A DNA stretch of 64,000 nucleotides from Siderastrea radians (Eukaryota > Cnidaria > Anthozoa > Scleractinia > Rhizangiidae). The stretch lies in assembly GCA_964017195.1 (NCBI GenBank), contig OZ024894.1, positions 7,619,537-7,683,536 on the forward strand, written 5' to 3'. Below the pieces are notes generated by a model. That model did not search any database. It was given only the letters and a program-made list of their open reading frames with translations, and had not been told where the DNA came from. Of this stretch, positions 53,477 through 64,000 are shown one piece after another (the first letter of the stretch is position 1; each line of letters opens with the position of its first letter). The position numbers were made by a program, and so were the translations under genes.

Positions 53477-55770
53477 ACTCTTAAATGTGTCAGTGCATTA
53501 GTAAGACTAAAAGGCATTTTCATGAACACTTTGGTGAACATCACTCAGGGGCACCTAACAAGAAATTTTCAGCAAAATACCTGAAATATCATTTTCAGCT
53601 TTCTTAGATTGTTTCAGAACTTTTTAATGGCATATTTGTGAAAGCGAATATAGATTGATCTGTTTGGCGTTCTTAGCTGAAAATTTAGGCCGCAGAAAAA
53701 AATTAGGAAACAGAATCCTATCTGCCGAATTTCCGAGGTGCTGATGGCTGGCCGAAAATGCTAGCTGACCTTATTTTGCACTCTAAACGACATATTTATC
53801 CCTATGAAAACAATAGGAACTAGTAAGTCTTCTTGTTACGAAAATCCGTGGTAATGTTTCGCCAAAGAAATCTCTCGCTATCGCTGCAACTGAATTCGAA
53901 TATCTGAGGCGATTTTAGGCCTTCCGAACAGATATTCTCCAAAACGAACCGTTGGGTGCCCCTGATCAGCAATTGGACCAAAACCATGATTGTCTTTCTA
54001 CCCTACTCCTGTTTCAATCTAGTAGGGTAGTCTTCTTGATTAGGCAAAGAACCACTTGATTCTTAGTAGATCACTACACTATACCAGTACGAACTTCATT
54101 CCAGTTCCACTTAATCCTGAATCTTGGAGGGGGGGGGGGTACTCCAGATTTCAAGAGACAAGGAGGTGCAAATGATTTTTTTGGGTTTGAAATTCACGAT
54201 TTCAAGATTTTTGGTGGGTAACAAAATTTTGGCAAGTATTTTTTCAGGTAGTTTGTAAGAATGACTGCTAGATCTGGGAGAGTTTATTGCGGTAGTATGA
54301 TAAATAAACAAACAAACACGACCACAGGGCAACCAAAAGGTACTGTTTTCTTTGTTGTTTGTTTGTTTTTTGTTTTTGTTTTTTTTTTCATTTAATCCCT
54401 TCTGGGCACTTGAAAGGCTCCAAAATTCAGTATGGTTTTTGGTTCGGGGGATTTTTTGGGGGTTTCACTTGAAACTCAAGGGAATTTCTACCTGGGGGCA
54501 GCTGAATTGCACAGAAAAAAGCAACAGCCATAGCAGCAAGTGTTTTAAGAACATTCCCTCCCCCACCCCCCTCTCTGTAAAATGACATCTGGTACTATTG
54601 TGGAGAAACACCTGACTGAGGAGAGAGTTCTGCGGTCCAAGTTTTAACCGACAAAACATGACCCATATCTCATAAAAAATATTAACTTACCATTCAACTT
54701 ATACTTTAGTGTAACAACTTTAATTTGACAAAAGTTTTAGAATAATGAGTGATGGATAGTGTCTCGAATGTTTTTCTTGAATGACAAAATTTCTTGAACT
54801 AAATGAACTTTTGAACAAGATACTTTTGGTGTATTTTAACCTACTTGATTTTCTAGGGTTGTGAATGTAAAAAATTACTCATGATTTGAAATATCTCTCA
54901 GTAAGTGAATCGTTTCCCTCTTTTTATGTCCTTCTACCTTACTTCCTGAAAAATAAATAAATAAATTGTAAAGAGGCAAAGCTGACTAATTTTCAAGGTT
55001 TACATTCTAAAGAATTCATTTGTGGACAGATTAAAGTAGGCGTTTGTACATTATGCTTTTGTTTCCCCACTAAAATGCTCCACCTTAATGCTCCTTTTTG
55101 CCACTAAAATGCTCGGTCTCCCCCCAAAAGTCACTAAAATGCTTGGATAATGCTTAATGCTTTTGCCTCACTAAAATGCTCGAAAAAATGCTAGCATAAT
55201 GTACAAAAGCCTAGATTAAAGTTGATTTCATACTTACATTCCAACCTTGCATTAGTGAGATATTGTGCTTACAATGAACACCCCTATTTTTATAATTAGA
55301 AGGCTGGTTAATCATTTTAAAACTATTTGACCTGAAAAGACTCATTTTGAAGTCGGGGCGTGAAGCTGTGTCCTCAAAAGTTCTTTTCTTAAAAGATTCA
55401 CCTTTTTGGGTGTAAGACCTCCTTAAGGAAACACAGTTTCTCTTTCTATGATTTCCTAAGATCTATAGCTATCTATGGTTCGTTCTTCATGAAGACATCG
55501 TACATACACGGAATCTTGTCCTCCTCCCTGCACTCAATCTCTTTCCGTTACTTTAGGAGGACCACTTCTTTTGGAATTCTACGTTACTACAGTTACCTTT
55601 TGAACCATCGGTCCCCAATAGATGCACCTCCGCAGCCCGTAGTGGAGTGTGTATGCACCCGTCGCCCCCCTCCACCCACAACTTCCCTGCAGGCCGGACT
55701 TGAGACTGGTAAATATTTTAAAGCCAGGAGTCTCAAAAGTCTTTCTAGTGTGATCTTCCAGGAAAGAAAA
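53477..55770. repeat. Duplicated block A, copy 2
   Basis: Collinear with 35309-37230 (see that entry for landmarks), but with the transposon 53546-53964 added. At 55035-55210 there is an extra stretch with repeated CACTAAAATGCTC, absent in copy 1; it starts GTACATTATGCTTTTG and ends AATGTACAAAAGCC and so looks like another small insertion. Confidence 0.85.
53546..53964. mobile_element. CAGGGGCACC-TIR element
   Basis: 419 bp with ends CAGGGGCACCTAAC and, inverted, CAGGGGCACCCAAC. Absent from the paralogous site at about 35383, which shows that it is an insertion. Flanks ATCACT and ATCAGC suggest a short, decayed TSD. Its interior resembles 38600-38750 and 55960-56130 (GAATTTCC...GCTAGCTGACC...ACATATTT). 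Confidence 0.75.
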
Positions 55771-56138
55771 ATTCACCGTTTTGGGTATAAGACCTCGTTA
55801 AGAAAACACAGTTTCTCTTTTTATGATTCCCTAAGATCTATAGTTATCTATGGTTCTTTCTTCATGAAAACAACGTAGATACCCAAAGAGAAATTTTGAG
55901 GAAAATACTTAAAACGTTTTCTCTGGTCGTTTCAGGGCCTTTTAAAGGGAAATTTGTGTACGCTAACACAGGTTGCTCCTTTCGGATTCTTTAGCCAAAA
56001 AATTTAAGTCGCAGAAAATTTTAGGTAATGGAAGATTACACCCCGAATTTCCTAGCGGTGGCTTCCCGGCGAGAATGCTTGCTGACCTTGTCTCACACTA
56101 TAAACGCCACATTTGTCCCTCCAAAAACAAAGGCAATT
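55771..56138. repeat. Duplicated linker, copy 2
   Basis: 55771-55875 is a further partial copy of 55395-55500 (GGGTATAAGACCTC, CTATGGTTCTTTCTTCATGA). 55876-56136 is collinear with 38515-38745. At 56139 it passes directly into block B. Confidence 0.8.
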
Positions 56139-56810
56139 AATCTAACTACCGGTTACGAAAGTTGAAGTTGACATTTGCCAAAGAAAACTCTGCGGCTTAC
56201 ATCGCAATTAATTTCAAATTTCTGAGGTGTAGGTTTTTCAGACCTTCCCATCACCCTCTCTCTTGTAAATGTGGGTAGGTCGGTCAGTTAAAAAATAAAT
56301 AATAAAAATAAGACAGAAGAAAGAAACATTAACAAATTAATAACTATAGTTCCAAGCGAGCCTTGATTATATCTCCCCCGTGACTGCTATTTGTAACGAG
56401 CTGTTAGCCTGTGAACAGCCATCCCCTCCCCTTAGGAAAAAATCGGAGGGGAGGGGGTGGCTGCCTTTTTTACAGGCAAATTACCCAAGAAAAGGGGGTA
56501 GGCAATGAAATCAGAAGCCTTTTTCTGTTTTAATGTTTGAAAAAATTGGGTCGGTCGGGCGATGGGAAACGAAACATTTTATTGGGATGACCTAATAAAA
56601 CTATGGAAAGAAGTATGCGAACAGAGGAAAGCGGGTTGAGTGTATGAGTCTGGGCATTTAAAAACGTCAACAAATTTAACATCTATGGACTGTGTGGTCG
56701 TGTTTTGCAAACCATTAACGGAAAGACATACTCGTGAGTACAATATCCGAACAGACATACATTAACATTAAGAAATCAAATCTTAAATCTTCATCCTCTC
56801 TTGAAGCAGG

Positions 56811-57760
56811 CAGGGGCGGATTTAGGGGTGGGCCGAGGGGGCCGCGGCCCCCCCCCCCCCCCTGTTGTGGGGGAATTTTTTTTTCTTTTGTAAACAACGT
56901 CTGTTGGATGGTACTTCGTGCTTTGTTACTTGAGATATATTTTCTGCGGCCCCTGATGATCGCTCCTGTCACAAGTGCAACTGTGGAATCTAGCAACTCA
57001 TCACTGCGCCTTGTAAAGAGTGGTTTTAGAAGCACCACGAGAGAAGACCGCCTTAACACACTGCTGCTGCTCTTTCGGGGTGCTCTTTATTCACAAGGTC
57101 ATAGCTCTGGATTATGATGCAATTGTTGACGACTATGCCAAGCGCAACCAGAGAAGGATGATATTTATCAATCCCCTGCAATGAATGTTCTTGTGATTGT
57201 TTTTAAACCCCTGAAATGACTGTTCTTATGATTGTTCTTAAAGTCATGTCCTTGGGATACATTTCGTTTGTTCAAATTTTTTGACAAATCCTCATAGAAT
57301 CTGTGTCCGAAGCCTACATTTTTAGTCGCAAATGACCAATGCTCCCAGAATGCTTGCAGTAAATATCGGTCTCAAAGAAACTAGATTTGTCAATTTTTCA
57401 GGGAGAAAATGTTGCCGCCTTTGCCGGGAGGTTGTGCTCTCGCCACAATTACTACGGCCCCTGCTAGCATCATAAAGTGTTAACTACTTCTTTGACCACA
57501 ACCACACCTGTGCTTTATTAAATATTTCCGCATTACTTGTTCAATTTGGAATCCAGGCATTTGATGAATTTAAGCGTCCAGAATGCACTAGATTGCATCT
57601 CAGAGAACTTCAATTACAAACATTTTCCCGGGGGAGCATGCCCCCGGACTCCCCTAGAATGTCGCGCCGTTGGCGGTCCAGATGGGGGTTATCGCGCCCA
57701 CATTGACACTATACTATATCTCTCGGCCCCCTCTATCACAAAATCCTCCGTCCGCCCCTG
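56811..57760. mobile_element. hAT-type element, deletion derivative
   Basis: 950 bp with ends CAGGGGCGGA and TCCGCCCCTG. GCAGG is present on both sides (56806-56810 and 57761-57765), while the paralogous site near 43788 is empty. It keeps the C-terminal end of a hAT transposase on the plus strand (56911-57184). The 5-bp TSD is shorter than the usual 8 bp of hAT elements, like that of 18613-20138. Confidence 0.88.
56911..57184 (+). pseudogene. hAT transposase C-terminal (dimerisation domain) remnant
   Basis: The plus-strand frame reads PVTSATVESSNSSLRLVKSG then RSTTREDRLNTLLLLF. This matches the hAT-C dimerisation pattern (P-T-S-A-x-x-E-R-x-F-S-x-L-R-x-I-K-x-x-x-R-S-T-x-x-x-x-R-L-x-x-L). A one-base frameshift near 57095 follows, after which the other frame goes on ALDYDAIVDDYAKRNQRRM and ends at TGA 57182-57184. 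The N-terminal part and catalytic residues are missing. Dead transposase tail inside its own TIRs. Confidence 0.82.
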
Positions 57761-58635
57761 GCAGGCAACCAACCGTTTTCAAAATGTTGCATTCCCATAG
57801 GAACATATTGATAAATACGCGCCATGTTAAAAGTCGCGATCGATAAGAGCGGATTTAATTACCGATATAATGTCTTTTCTCATGGAGTTTAGAATTTGCA
57901 TCAATCTTGCTAAATTTTCCGTCTCATTTTCGCGCGTAAAATTTTCAAGATACTCCATGAGTGGCATACAAAACTAAAAAAGTACAAAACTTATTTCAAT
58001 CCAAAAATTATGGAAAATGACCACAAGGAAGCAAGTGGACCAAGATTATGCTACGTTTTTGCCGATTAAAAATTTGCGAATAACAATTCGCGAATAATAA
58101 TAACGAAAGTAGAAAAATCGCAAAAATTCAAAGCTTCAAAGTAAAGAAAGGTTGTTCGGCTTCACGGCGGTCTTGTATTGAGGCCCCTTCGAATTTCGAA
58201 GAAAAAATTCCTTTTCCAATCAGCCATTCTTACTAGTAATCTATTTATGCAAAAGATGTTCTGAAAGCATGACAAAACTACTGGAAATGGGTTATAATTG
58301 CAAAGGCCAATCTCTTTAAAATCGTTTCATTAGGCTTAGAATTTTATGCACCGAGAAGCGGGGTTTTTATGTTGCGCATTGCTGAATCTACAGGGGACTC
58401 CCTAAACGATGCGATCATGTTGTTCTTAACGTTTAGTTTATCACGCCATCTTGGAGTTTTCTGTCATACAAGAGGTCTCTAAATCATTCTCATTCGGTAA
58501 TTACTGTATGTATATGTCAATACACTCGAGACAGTTGGTAAAAAGTTTCTATTAGTTTTATTTCAGTGATAAAATATTAATTTTTCCATTTATATAAGCT
58601 GACCAGTAGAAATATTGTTATATTTTTCACCGAGT

Positions 58636-59934
58636 TTAATCCCCAACCCATCCATTTTTCTTGACACCTCCTTCCTCGACAGGTTTAACAGCTTTCCTGT
58701 TTTTGTGCCATTTTTCGTCCGGTACTTGAAGCGTCAAAGGATAAACCGACGCCGGGAGATCTCTCGCTTGATTAGATTTGACAACTGGAGCTCCTGTGTT
58801 CATAGAACTTTCTTCCCTTATAACAGCACAGGCGGGGCTCAAATCTAACACTAGCTTTGGTCTCGGTAGCTCTTGAGCAGTAAAAAACCTTTTTGCGCTC
58901 GATCTCGTGAAAGTCCACGAACTTCTCGAGTCGCCGCGAGGTCCTACCGGGTTTAATTGCCTCTTGTCGCCCGCAAAAATACTTCGTCGAATCTGCCGAT
59001 AAACACGTTTTAAACCATTTCGAAACTGGCTTGTGATTAATGCGTACATGATAGGGTTGCAGCAAGAATTTACCAGCGTTAATACAGTTGCAGTTAGAAT
59101 AATTTGTTCAGGAATTTTTGCTTCGGGATAAACTGTTATTAGAAAGTTTAAAGTGTATAAAGGTATCCAACATATTGTATACACTCCTAGTACAATGAAT
59201 ACCATTATTGTTTTTTTCGAGGCCGATAGATTCACGCCCTTAATTCTGTTCTTTGCGTCGCGAACTTGAATGTTTATAATGGTTTTCGCATGCCTTCTTG
59301 CAACTAGATGTATTCTAGTGTAGCAGAATACAGTGATGAAATAAGGAAACAAAACGCAGGAGACTGTTTTGAAGAAGATGAATCCGCCATTATCCGGAAA
59401 ATGCAGAGAGCAGTGTTTGTAAGGATTTAACAAAAAATGTCCCCAGCCCACAAGTGGGCATAGAGAAACAAGAATCGCCTGCAACCACGTCCATAAAATA
59501 ACGAAAGCTGTTCTTCGCTGTGTCACAATTATTTCATATTGAAGACAGTTCAAAATACTGTGATATCTATCCAAAGCAATAAAGGCTACCGTTAATGAAG
59601 ACGCGATTCCATAAAACGAGTTTAAAAACCCGTAGAATTGGCAAACTAATTTGTGGTTCATTTGCCGCGGCTCCGTTTGTGCAACGAGGAGTGAATCGAT
59701 AGCTGCAGGCACCAAAGCGATTCCAGCGATTAAATCCACGATGCATAAGTTCGCGATGAAAAAATTTGTGCAAGTACGGAGGCGGTTGTTTCGTGCTAGA
59801 ATGACCAGCACTAACACATTTGAAGTGATATTAATAACAGCTGTTAAAATCAGCACAACGGCGAAAGATGTTGATATTTCCGTCAATTTCTCCTCGCTAT
59901 AGCCGTTTCCGTGTTTTATGTCATTTTTCTCCAT
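58636..59934 (-). CDS. Class A (rhodopsin-like) GPCR
   Basis: Single-exon receptor on the minus strand, 432 residues from the ATG at 59934, which has a full ACCATGG context. The frame stays open to an ATG at 60003. Seven spans are visible from about residue 25. Marks (numbered from 59934): Cys98 and Cys175 for the disulphide, DRY at 122-124 ending TM3, Trp148 in TM4 (ILWTWLQA), Pro197 in TM5 (VLFPYFITVFCY), CWIP at 255-258 in TM6, NPIMY at 293-297 in TM7, then a long C-tail of about 130 residues. Plasma-membrane receptor signalling through G proteins. Ligand unknown; overall look is of the amine/melatonin/adenosine-like group, but I cannot assign it. A damaged paralogue is at 44654-45735. Confidence 0.93.
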   Translation of the reverse strand: MEKNDIKHGNGYSEEKLTEISTSFAVVLILTAVINITSNVLVLVILARNNRLRTCTNFFIANLCIVDLIAGIALVPAAIDSLLVAQTEPRQMNHKLVCQFYGFLNSFYGIASSLTVAFIALDRYHSILNCLQYEIIVTQRRTAFVILWTWLQAILVSLCPLVGWGHFLLNPYKHCSLHFPDNGGFIFFKTVSCVLFPYFITVFCYTRIHLVARRHAKTIINIQVRDAKNRIKGVNLSASKKTIMVFIVLGVYTICWIPLYTLNFLITVYPEAKIPEQIILTATVLTLVNSCCNPIMYALITSQFRNGLKRVYRQIRRSIFAGDKRQLNPVGPRGDSRSSWTFTRSSAKRFFTAQELPRPKLVLDLSPACAVIREESSMNTGAPVVKSNQARDLPASVYPLTLQVPDEKWHKNRKAVKPVEEGGVKKNGWVGD

Positions 59935-61025
59935 GGTAAAGTTGACATTTACTTTGTACCGCTGCCGTGTTTTTTCCCTTATCCTCTTGAAGTTTACTTG
60001 CAAGGCGAGGAGGCTTCAATAACGAAAAACTTGGAAATACCTCTCGCTATTACTTCCCACACATCTGATAAATATGAACCCACGTAATTTTTACCACCCG
60101 AAGACAACGCGAACTCGGTTCTTAGAATTTGATTTGATCCTTTAAGCCACGACATTCATAATTCATGCGTGTTTCTTCTCTCTGTGGTACACCTGATGAC
60201 GAAAAGAAAGTGATATCATTATTGGAATTAGTCATAAACAATGTAGTTTGCAGTCATTGGTTTCTTGTGTGTAGACTGAGTTTACTTTATGGAAAATAAA
60301 AGTAGATAAAACATCTTATTAGATAAGACAAACTTCCGAATTTTAATTCGTGTAATTCTCACAAAGTCTTGCCAACAGCTCAAGGACTTAAAAGATAATT
60401 CTTACGGGAAATAGGCACATATATATTTTTGCATTAAAACAACTCGTTACAGTTGTCATATTTAGCAGTAGGAAGGCTCATAAAATATTGATGTATTTTT
60501 CAATTCACTGGTAGTCGGTATCACAATTAGAAACTGCAATTAGACTTCAGACTTGAAGTAAACTTTTCAATGGTTAGTTCCAGCTGTACAAATATCATCT
60601 CTTCTACCGTATGTTCGGAAAAAAGCAGACGACAGAGAGATAATAAACTGAAAAATGTCATCTGACGGATCAAGACAGCTCAGTTGAGAATTTTAGCTCG
60701 AAAAATAGTCGAGCGTGCCCGTCTCGCGTGATTCGCCAAAGTTTTTGTTCGAACGTGATGTAGCCAATATTTTTCTATAAACAGATCAGTGAAGAACAAT
60801 TCCTATCAAATCTTCGCATTAGTTTTAGCACGAAAAGACAGACCGCCGACAAATCGGCTTTCAACCTAGTGAAAATAATCTCTTAAGAATTCCAACAAAA
60901 TAGAGTATGTTTACGTAAACTGCTTTTTACAATAGTCTTCAAGACACTGAAAGCTTTATATGTTGGTAGAAACTTTCTGTTGTTGACAAAATATTATCCA
61001 GTCTTCGGTTCGAAAAGAAATTAAG
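59935..61025. other. 5' flank of the GPCR gene
   Basis: Probable 5'UTR and promoter, AT-rich. No TATA box that I would defend and no repeat recognised. Confidence 0.45.
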
Positions 61026-61425
61026 TTAAAGGGACACTGTCACGGGAATTTTTTCGTTTTGGGGTACAAAATGTGCTGAAATTTAAATTAAATGCTTTTT
61101 CCGACGTACGCAGAATACTCCTAGAACGTGAAGAGAAGGAAATCAAATGATTTTTTCAAACGAAGAACAATGACCATAGTCAGTTACTAGCGATGTTTCT
61201 GCGAAAAGAAGGAAAAAATTGGAAACATCAGCCTGATGTTTTCAAGTTACGGCCATTCCCATGCATTCTAGCGATCCGCAGCCAAATACACGAATTATAG
61301 TCTCAGAGAACTGGTAGAGCAGTTTTGATCAAAAATCAGCCAGTATTTAATTGGTATCCGCTGATTAGAATATGTGTTTTATCTTTTCAAAGTTATCCTA
61401 AATATTGGTGACAGTGACCCTTTAA
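61026..61425. mobile_element. piggyBac-like MITE (TTAA target)
   Basis: 400 bp with TTAA at each end (61026-61029, 61422-61425). TIRs TTAAAGGGACACTGTCAC and, inverted, TTAAAGGGTCACTGTCACC. TTAA target and an AAGGG-rich end fit piggyBac-type MITEs. No transposase. Confidence 0.82.
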
Positions 61426-64000
61426 TCAGCACTGCAGTGGAACCACCGAGGTCTTGCAAGAAAAAACAAATTGCCCTTTCACTGGCAGCCGAACTCTGAT
61501 AATAATTTTTTGCTTAAAGTGGAGTATTTATCTCTGACTGTTGATCTGCGCTGAGAACTGAGGTGTTTAACTTTGTCTTTTTACTTCTAAGTGTATGAAT
61601 CGCTGTTTAGTGGATCAATTGTAGCCCCAACCTACCCAGTTTATAGGGGCGATAGATTTATTCACTGGATAAAATTGTCTATTCTATGAACAACCAGTTG
61701 GGCTTGAAAATGGGAACCGTTTTTCGGTTTTTAAGTATAGCTGTATAGTAGCGGCGCAAATCACGCAAGATTTCGCAGGTTACAATCCTAACGCCTGTTT
61801 GTTGGTAGTACAAAAAAAGAGCTTGAGCAACACTTTAGGACCAACTTGAAAGAGTGCAGTTGTACGATGATGATCGGATACTGTTATCGTTATAAATTTT
61901 CGAGCCAGTGAACTTGTAATTTCGCGATTTTTCAAAGGACGCTAAATTGGAGAGTTTGCAGAAGTTTTTTCTTTTTTGTTCCGCCAAATTCCCTCAAAAT
62001 GTGAACCAATTCACGTCACGAGCAATACGGTTTGAAGTTTAAGTTCGACTGCCTGCTAAGTAACCAATGTATTTGTAAATTAAGCTTAAATCGGTTCTTC
62101 TTACTTACTTACGGATGAGAGGATGAGAGGATGAGAGTCCGGCAAAGCTTGGAACGTGGTGTTTTCAAACTACAGTTTCTCGCGTGGTATTATTTTGACA
62201 GAACTGTTGTTATATATCTTAAGTACATTCCTGCTTCTGGTGACTTCTTTGTATAAAATTAAAACATTTGGTGTCCATGCAATTAGTGTGCAAATGAGCT
62301 TTGAATATAGATAGATTCTCAGTCTTTGACAGCAATGATCTTAATGGAATAGACGGCGGCAATGGAGTGAAGCGGTGTTGTTCGTATTGCCATCTCCACT
62401 TGACCTAACACAGTTGTGCAACCCAAGATTAACGTTGAAGTAATTTCACGGCTTTTGTGAAGTGACTTACATAACATAAGCTGTATTTGCACAACGACGA
62501 AGCTGAATGGCTTATGACAAAAAAAAACTTTAAATGTTGACTTAATAAATATCTACGACTACGTATACATGACTGGTGTATGACTAAAGAACTACTTTAT
62601 TAAGCCGACAGCTACAATTCATTTCATGAGTAATTTCTAATGCCTACCACAGTTCTCTCTTAGAAATCCTGGTGACGCCTAGAAGCTAATCTTTTTCTGT
62701 TTAGAAATACAGGAAATATAAAAACCTCCAATTCCATTATCACTGAGTTTGGTTTAATTCTAGTTACCATTTAGGAATAGAAAAACTTGATTTCGCTATA
62801 AAAGTTATTGAAGTTAGTCAATTAAAGTTGTCTATGATCAGTTTCCTCGACAAATTTGTAAGGCTTTCTACTTAGTAGAACCAGGAGCCTGGAAGAGCTC
62901 TGCCCCACGGCCGCTCTGTTAATTTAGCCACCTCATTATGTCTGAATTATGGACGCATTTTTTGGAAACCATTCTGGAATGAGAATAACTGGAATGGCTT
63001 TTGGGCGCATATCTTATTTACCTGTTCTCATTCTGGAATCGTTAAAATGGTAGTTTTGCCATTCCATGTATTCTGCTATTTCGGGCAGAATGAGCAGAAT
63101 AAAAAATCTGTCAATCACTTGGCAATAACAAAATGGCTGATCAAAACAACTGTGCATCCGCAACAAATTTAAATCCTCCCGCCCAGCCTGAGGAAGGAAA
63201 CCCGCCGTTATTTTTCAGTCCATTTTTGGGACGATCGTTTTTTTCTTGTTTCATGCTCCAATAATTCTTATCATTCCTATTCTGTCTATTCCCATTCCAG
63301 AAGAGACCAACAAAACGCGCCCCATGTATTACCCCGTGTCCAATCGCCGTCGCTCTCCGGGGCGGTTGTACTCAGGGTGTATTTTTGCGGCCACTTTATT
63401 TAAAACAAAACAAATGATTAAAGGCACTATATCAGCTATTTTTAGCAATACATTGAAAAGCCAACGTCACGTCTAAATTACCGAAACCCGCTTCAGTCAA
63501 AGACACTATACAGTGGCACTCCGGGGAACCCCCCCGTTTGGCCAACGTTTCAATTTCTACAGTTGTGTTTTGCTAAAACCTTTGTCTAAAAAATAAAAGA
63601 GCTCATTATTGCTTGCTCTCCTTGCAAAAATTCACTGAACAAAGGCACGTAATCACAAATTGAAGCACAGTCGTGACAAAACGCCTCTAAAATCCTCGTG
63701 AACGCAGTCCTAGTTAACAGACATAAGTTAATTGGTAAAGCCCTAGTACTGACTTATTTCCATTATAATCTACTGGCCTCGTAACAGTCGTAATACGACC
63801 ATTCAAAATGAATACAAAATTCCAGGTCAAAATTCATGTACAGTACAGTGTCAAACGTAAGCATTAATTGCCTGATGAGTTTCGGCTTATCAGTACTTAG
63901 ACTCCTTGTTTTCCCTTGTTTTCCCATTCGTAAAGCCTTTATCTTTTCTTTTCCAGTTTAAAAAAAGTGTTATTAAATTATCAGGTCAAACAAAGGCAAA
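61426..64000. other. Gene-poor right end of window
   Basis: No gene, TIR pair or RNA gene recognised. 62960-63130 contains several CATTCTGGAATG / GGCAGAATGAG-like pieces in both orientations, perhaps a decayed foldback. The frame at 63246-63476 has no known motif. Confidence 0.45.

Larger units (their letters stand above)
56139..58635. repeat. Duplicated block B, copy 2
   Basis: Collinear with 43073-44653, interrupted by the hAT element at 56811-57760. Shared landmarks include AATCTAACTACCGGTTACG, GGGTCGGTCGGGCGATGGGA and TCGCGCGTAAAATTT. Confidence 0.88.

Noticed and set aside
1..64000. tRNA, rRNA or snRNA genes
   Set aside because: I looked for cloverleaf or 5S landmarks by eye and saw none; a tRNAscan-SE or Infernal run would decide.

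Overview
The window looks like nuclear DNA of an invertebrate animal, most likely an anthozoan cnidarian such as a stony coral. This is inference: genes are sparse and AT-rich, one gene has a clear GT/AG intron, several genes are single-exon, and the spacers are packed with small terminal-inverted-repeat (TIR) transposons, satellites and a Penelope-like fragment. No bacterial, organellar or viral gene organisation is visible.

0-7 kb: a divergent gene pair. On the minus strand are the first two coding exons of a DDX11/ChlR1-type DNA helicase (2597-3007, then 803-918; the Walker A motif is split by the intron), and the gene runs off the left edge. On the plus strand is a complete two-exon DRAM-family six-span membrane protein (3386-3730 and 5802-6272). 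They share a gap of about 380 bp that probably holds a bidirectional promoter.

7-28 kb: no host gene recognised. This stretch holds piggyBac-like and hAT-like non-autonomous elements, a 171-bp near-perfect palindrome, a 3-kb array of an 18-bp satellite (13.3-16.4 kb) with a transposon in it, a decayed Penelope-like GIY-YIG fragment (17.6-18.4 kb), and a second array of the same satellite in opposite orientation (26.6-27.6 kb).

28-56 kb: an arylamine N-acetyltransferase (NAT) cluster. Four reading frames keep the Cys-His-Asp triad (28695-29609, 34397-35308, 37328-38224 on the minus strand, 51127-52038). There is one multiply broken pseudogene carrying a MITE, and three 3'-end fragments. The last 70 or so codons are much more alike between copies than the middle. 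A set of nested transposons (45847-51066) separates the 51127 NAT gene from what looks like its own 5' flank.

43-60 kb: two copies of a single-exon class A GPCR, one intact (58636-59934, minus) and one a truncated pseudogene (44654-45735, minus). They lie in a duplication that also contains NAT 3' flank. A hammerhead ribozyme fold is visible on the minus strand at 52579-52650. The last 4 kb hold one piggyBac-like MITE and nothing else that I can identify.
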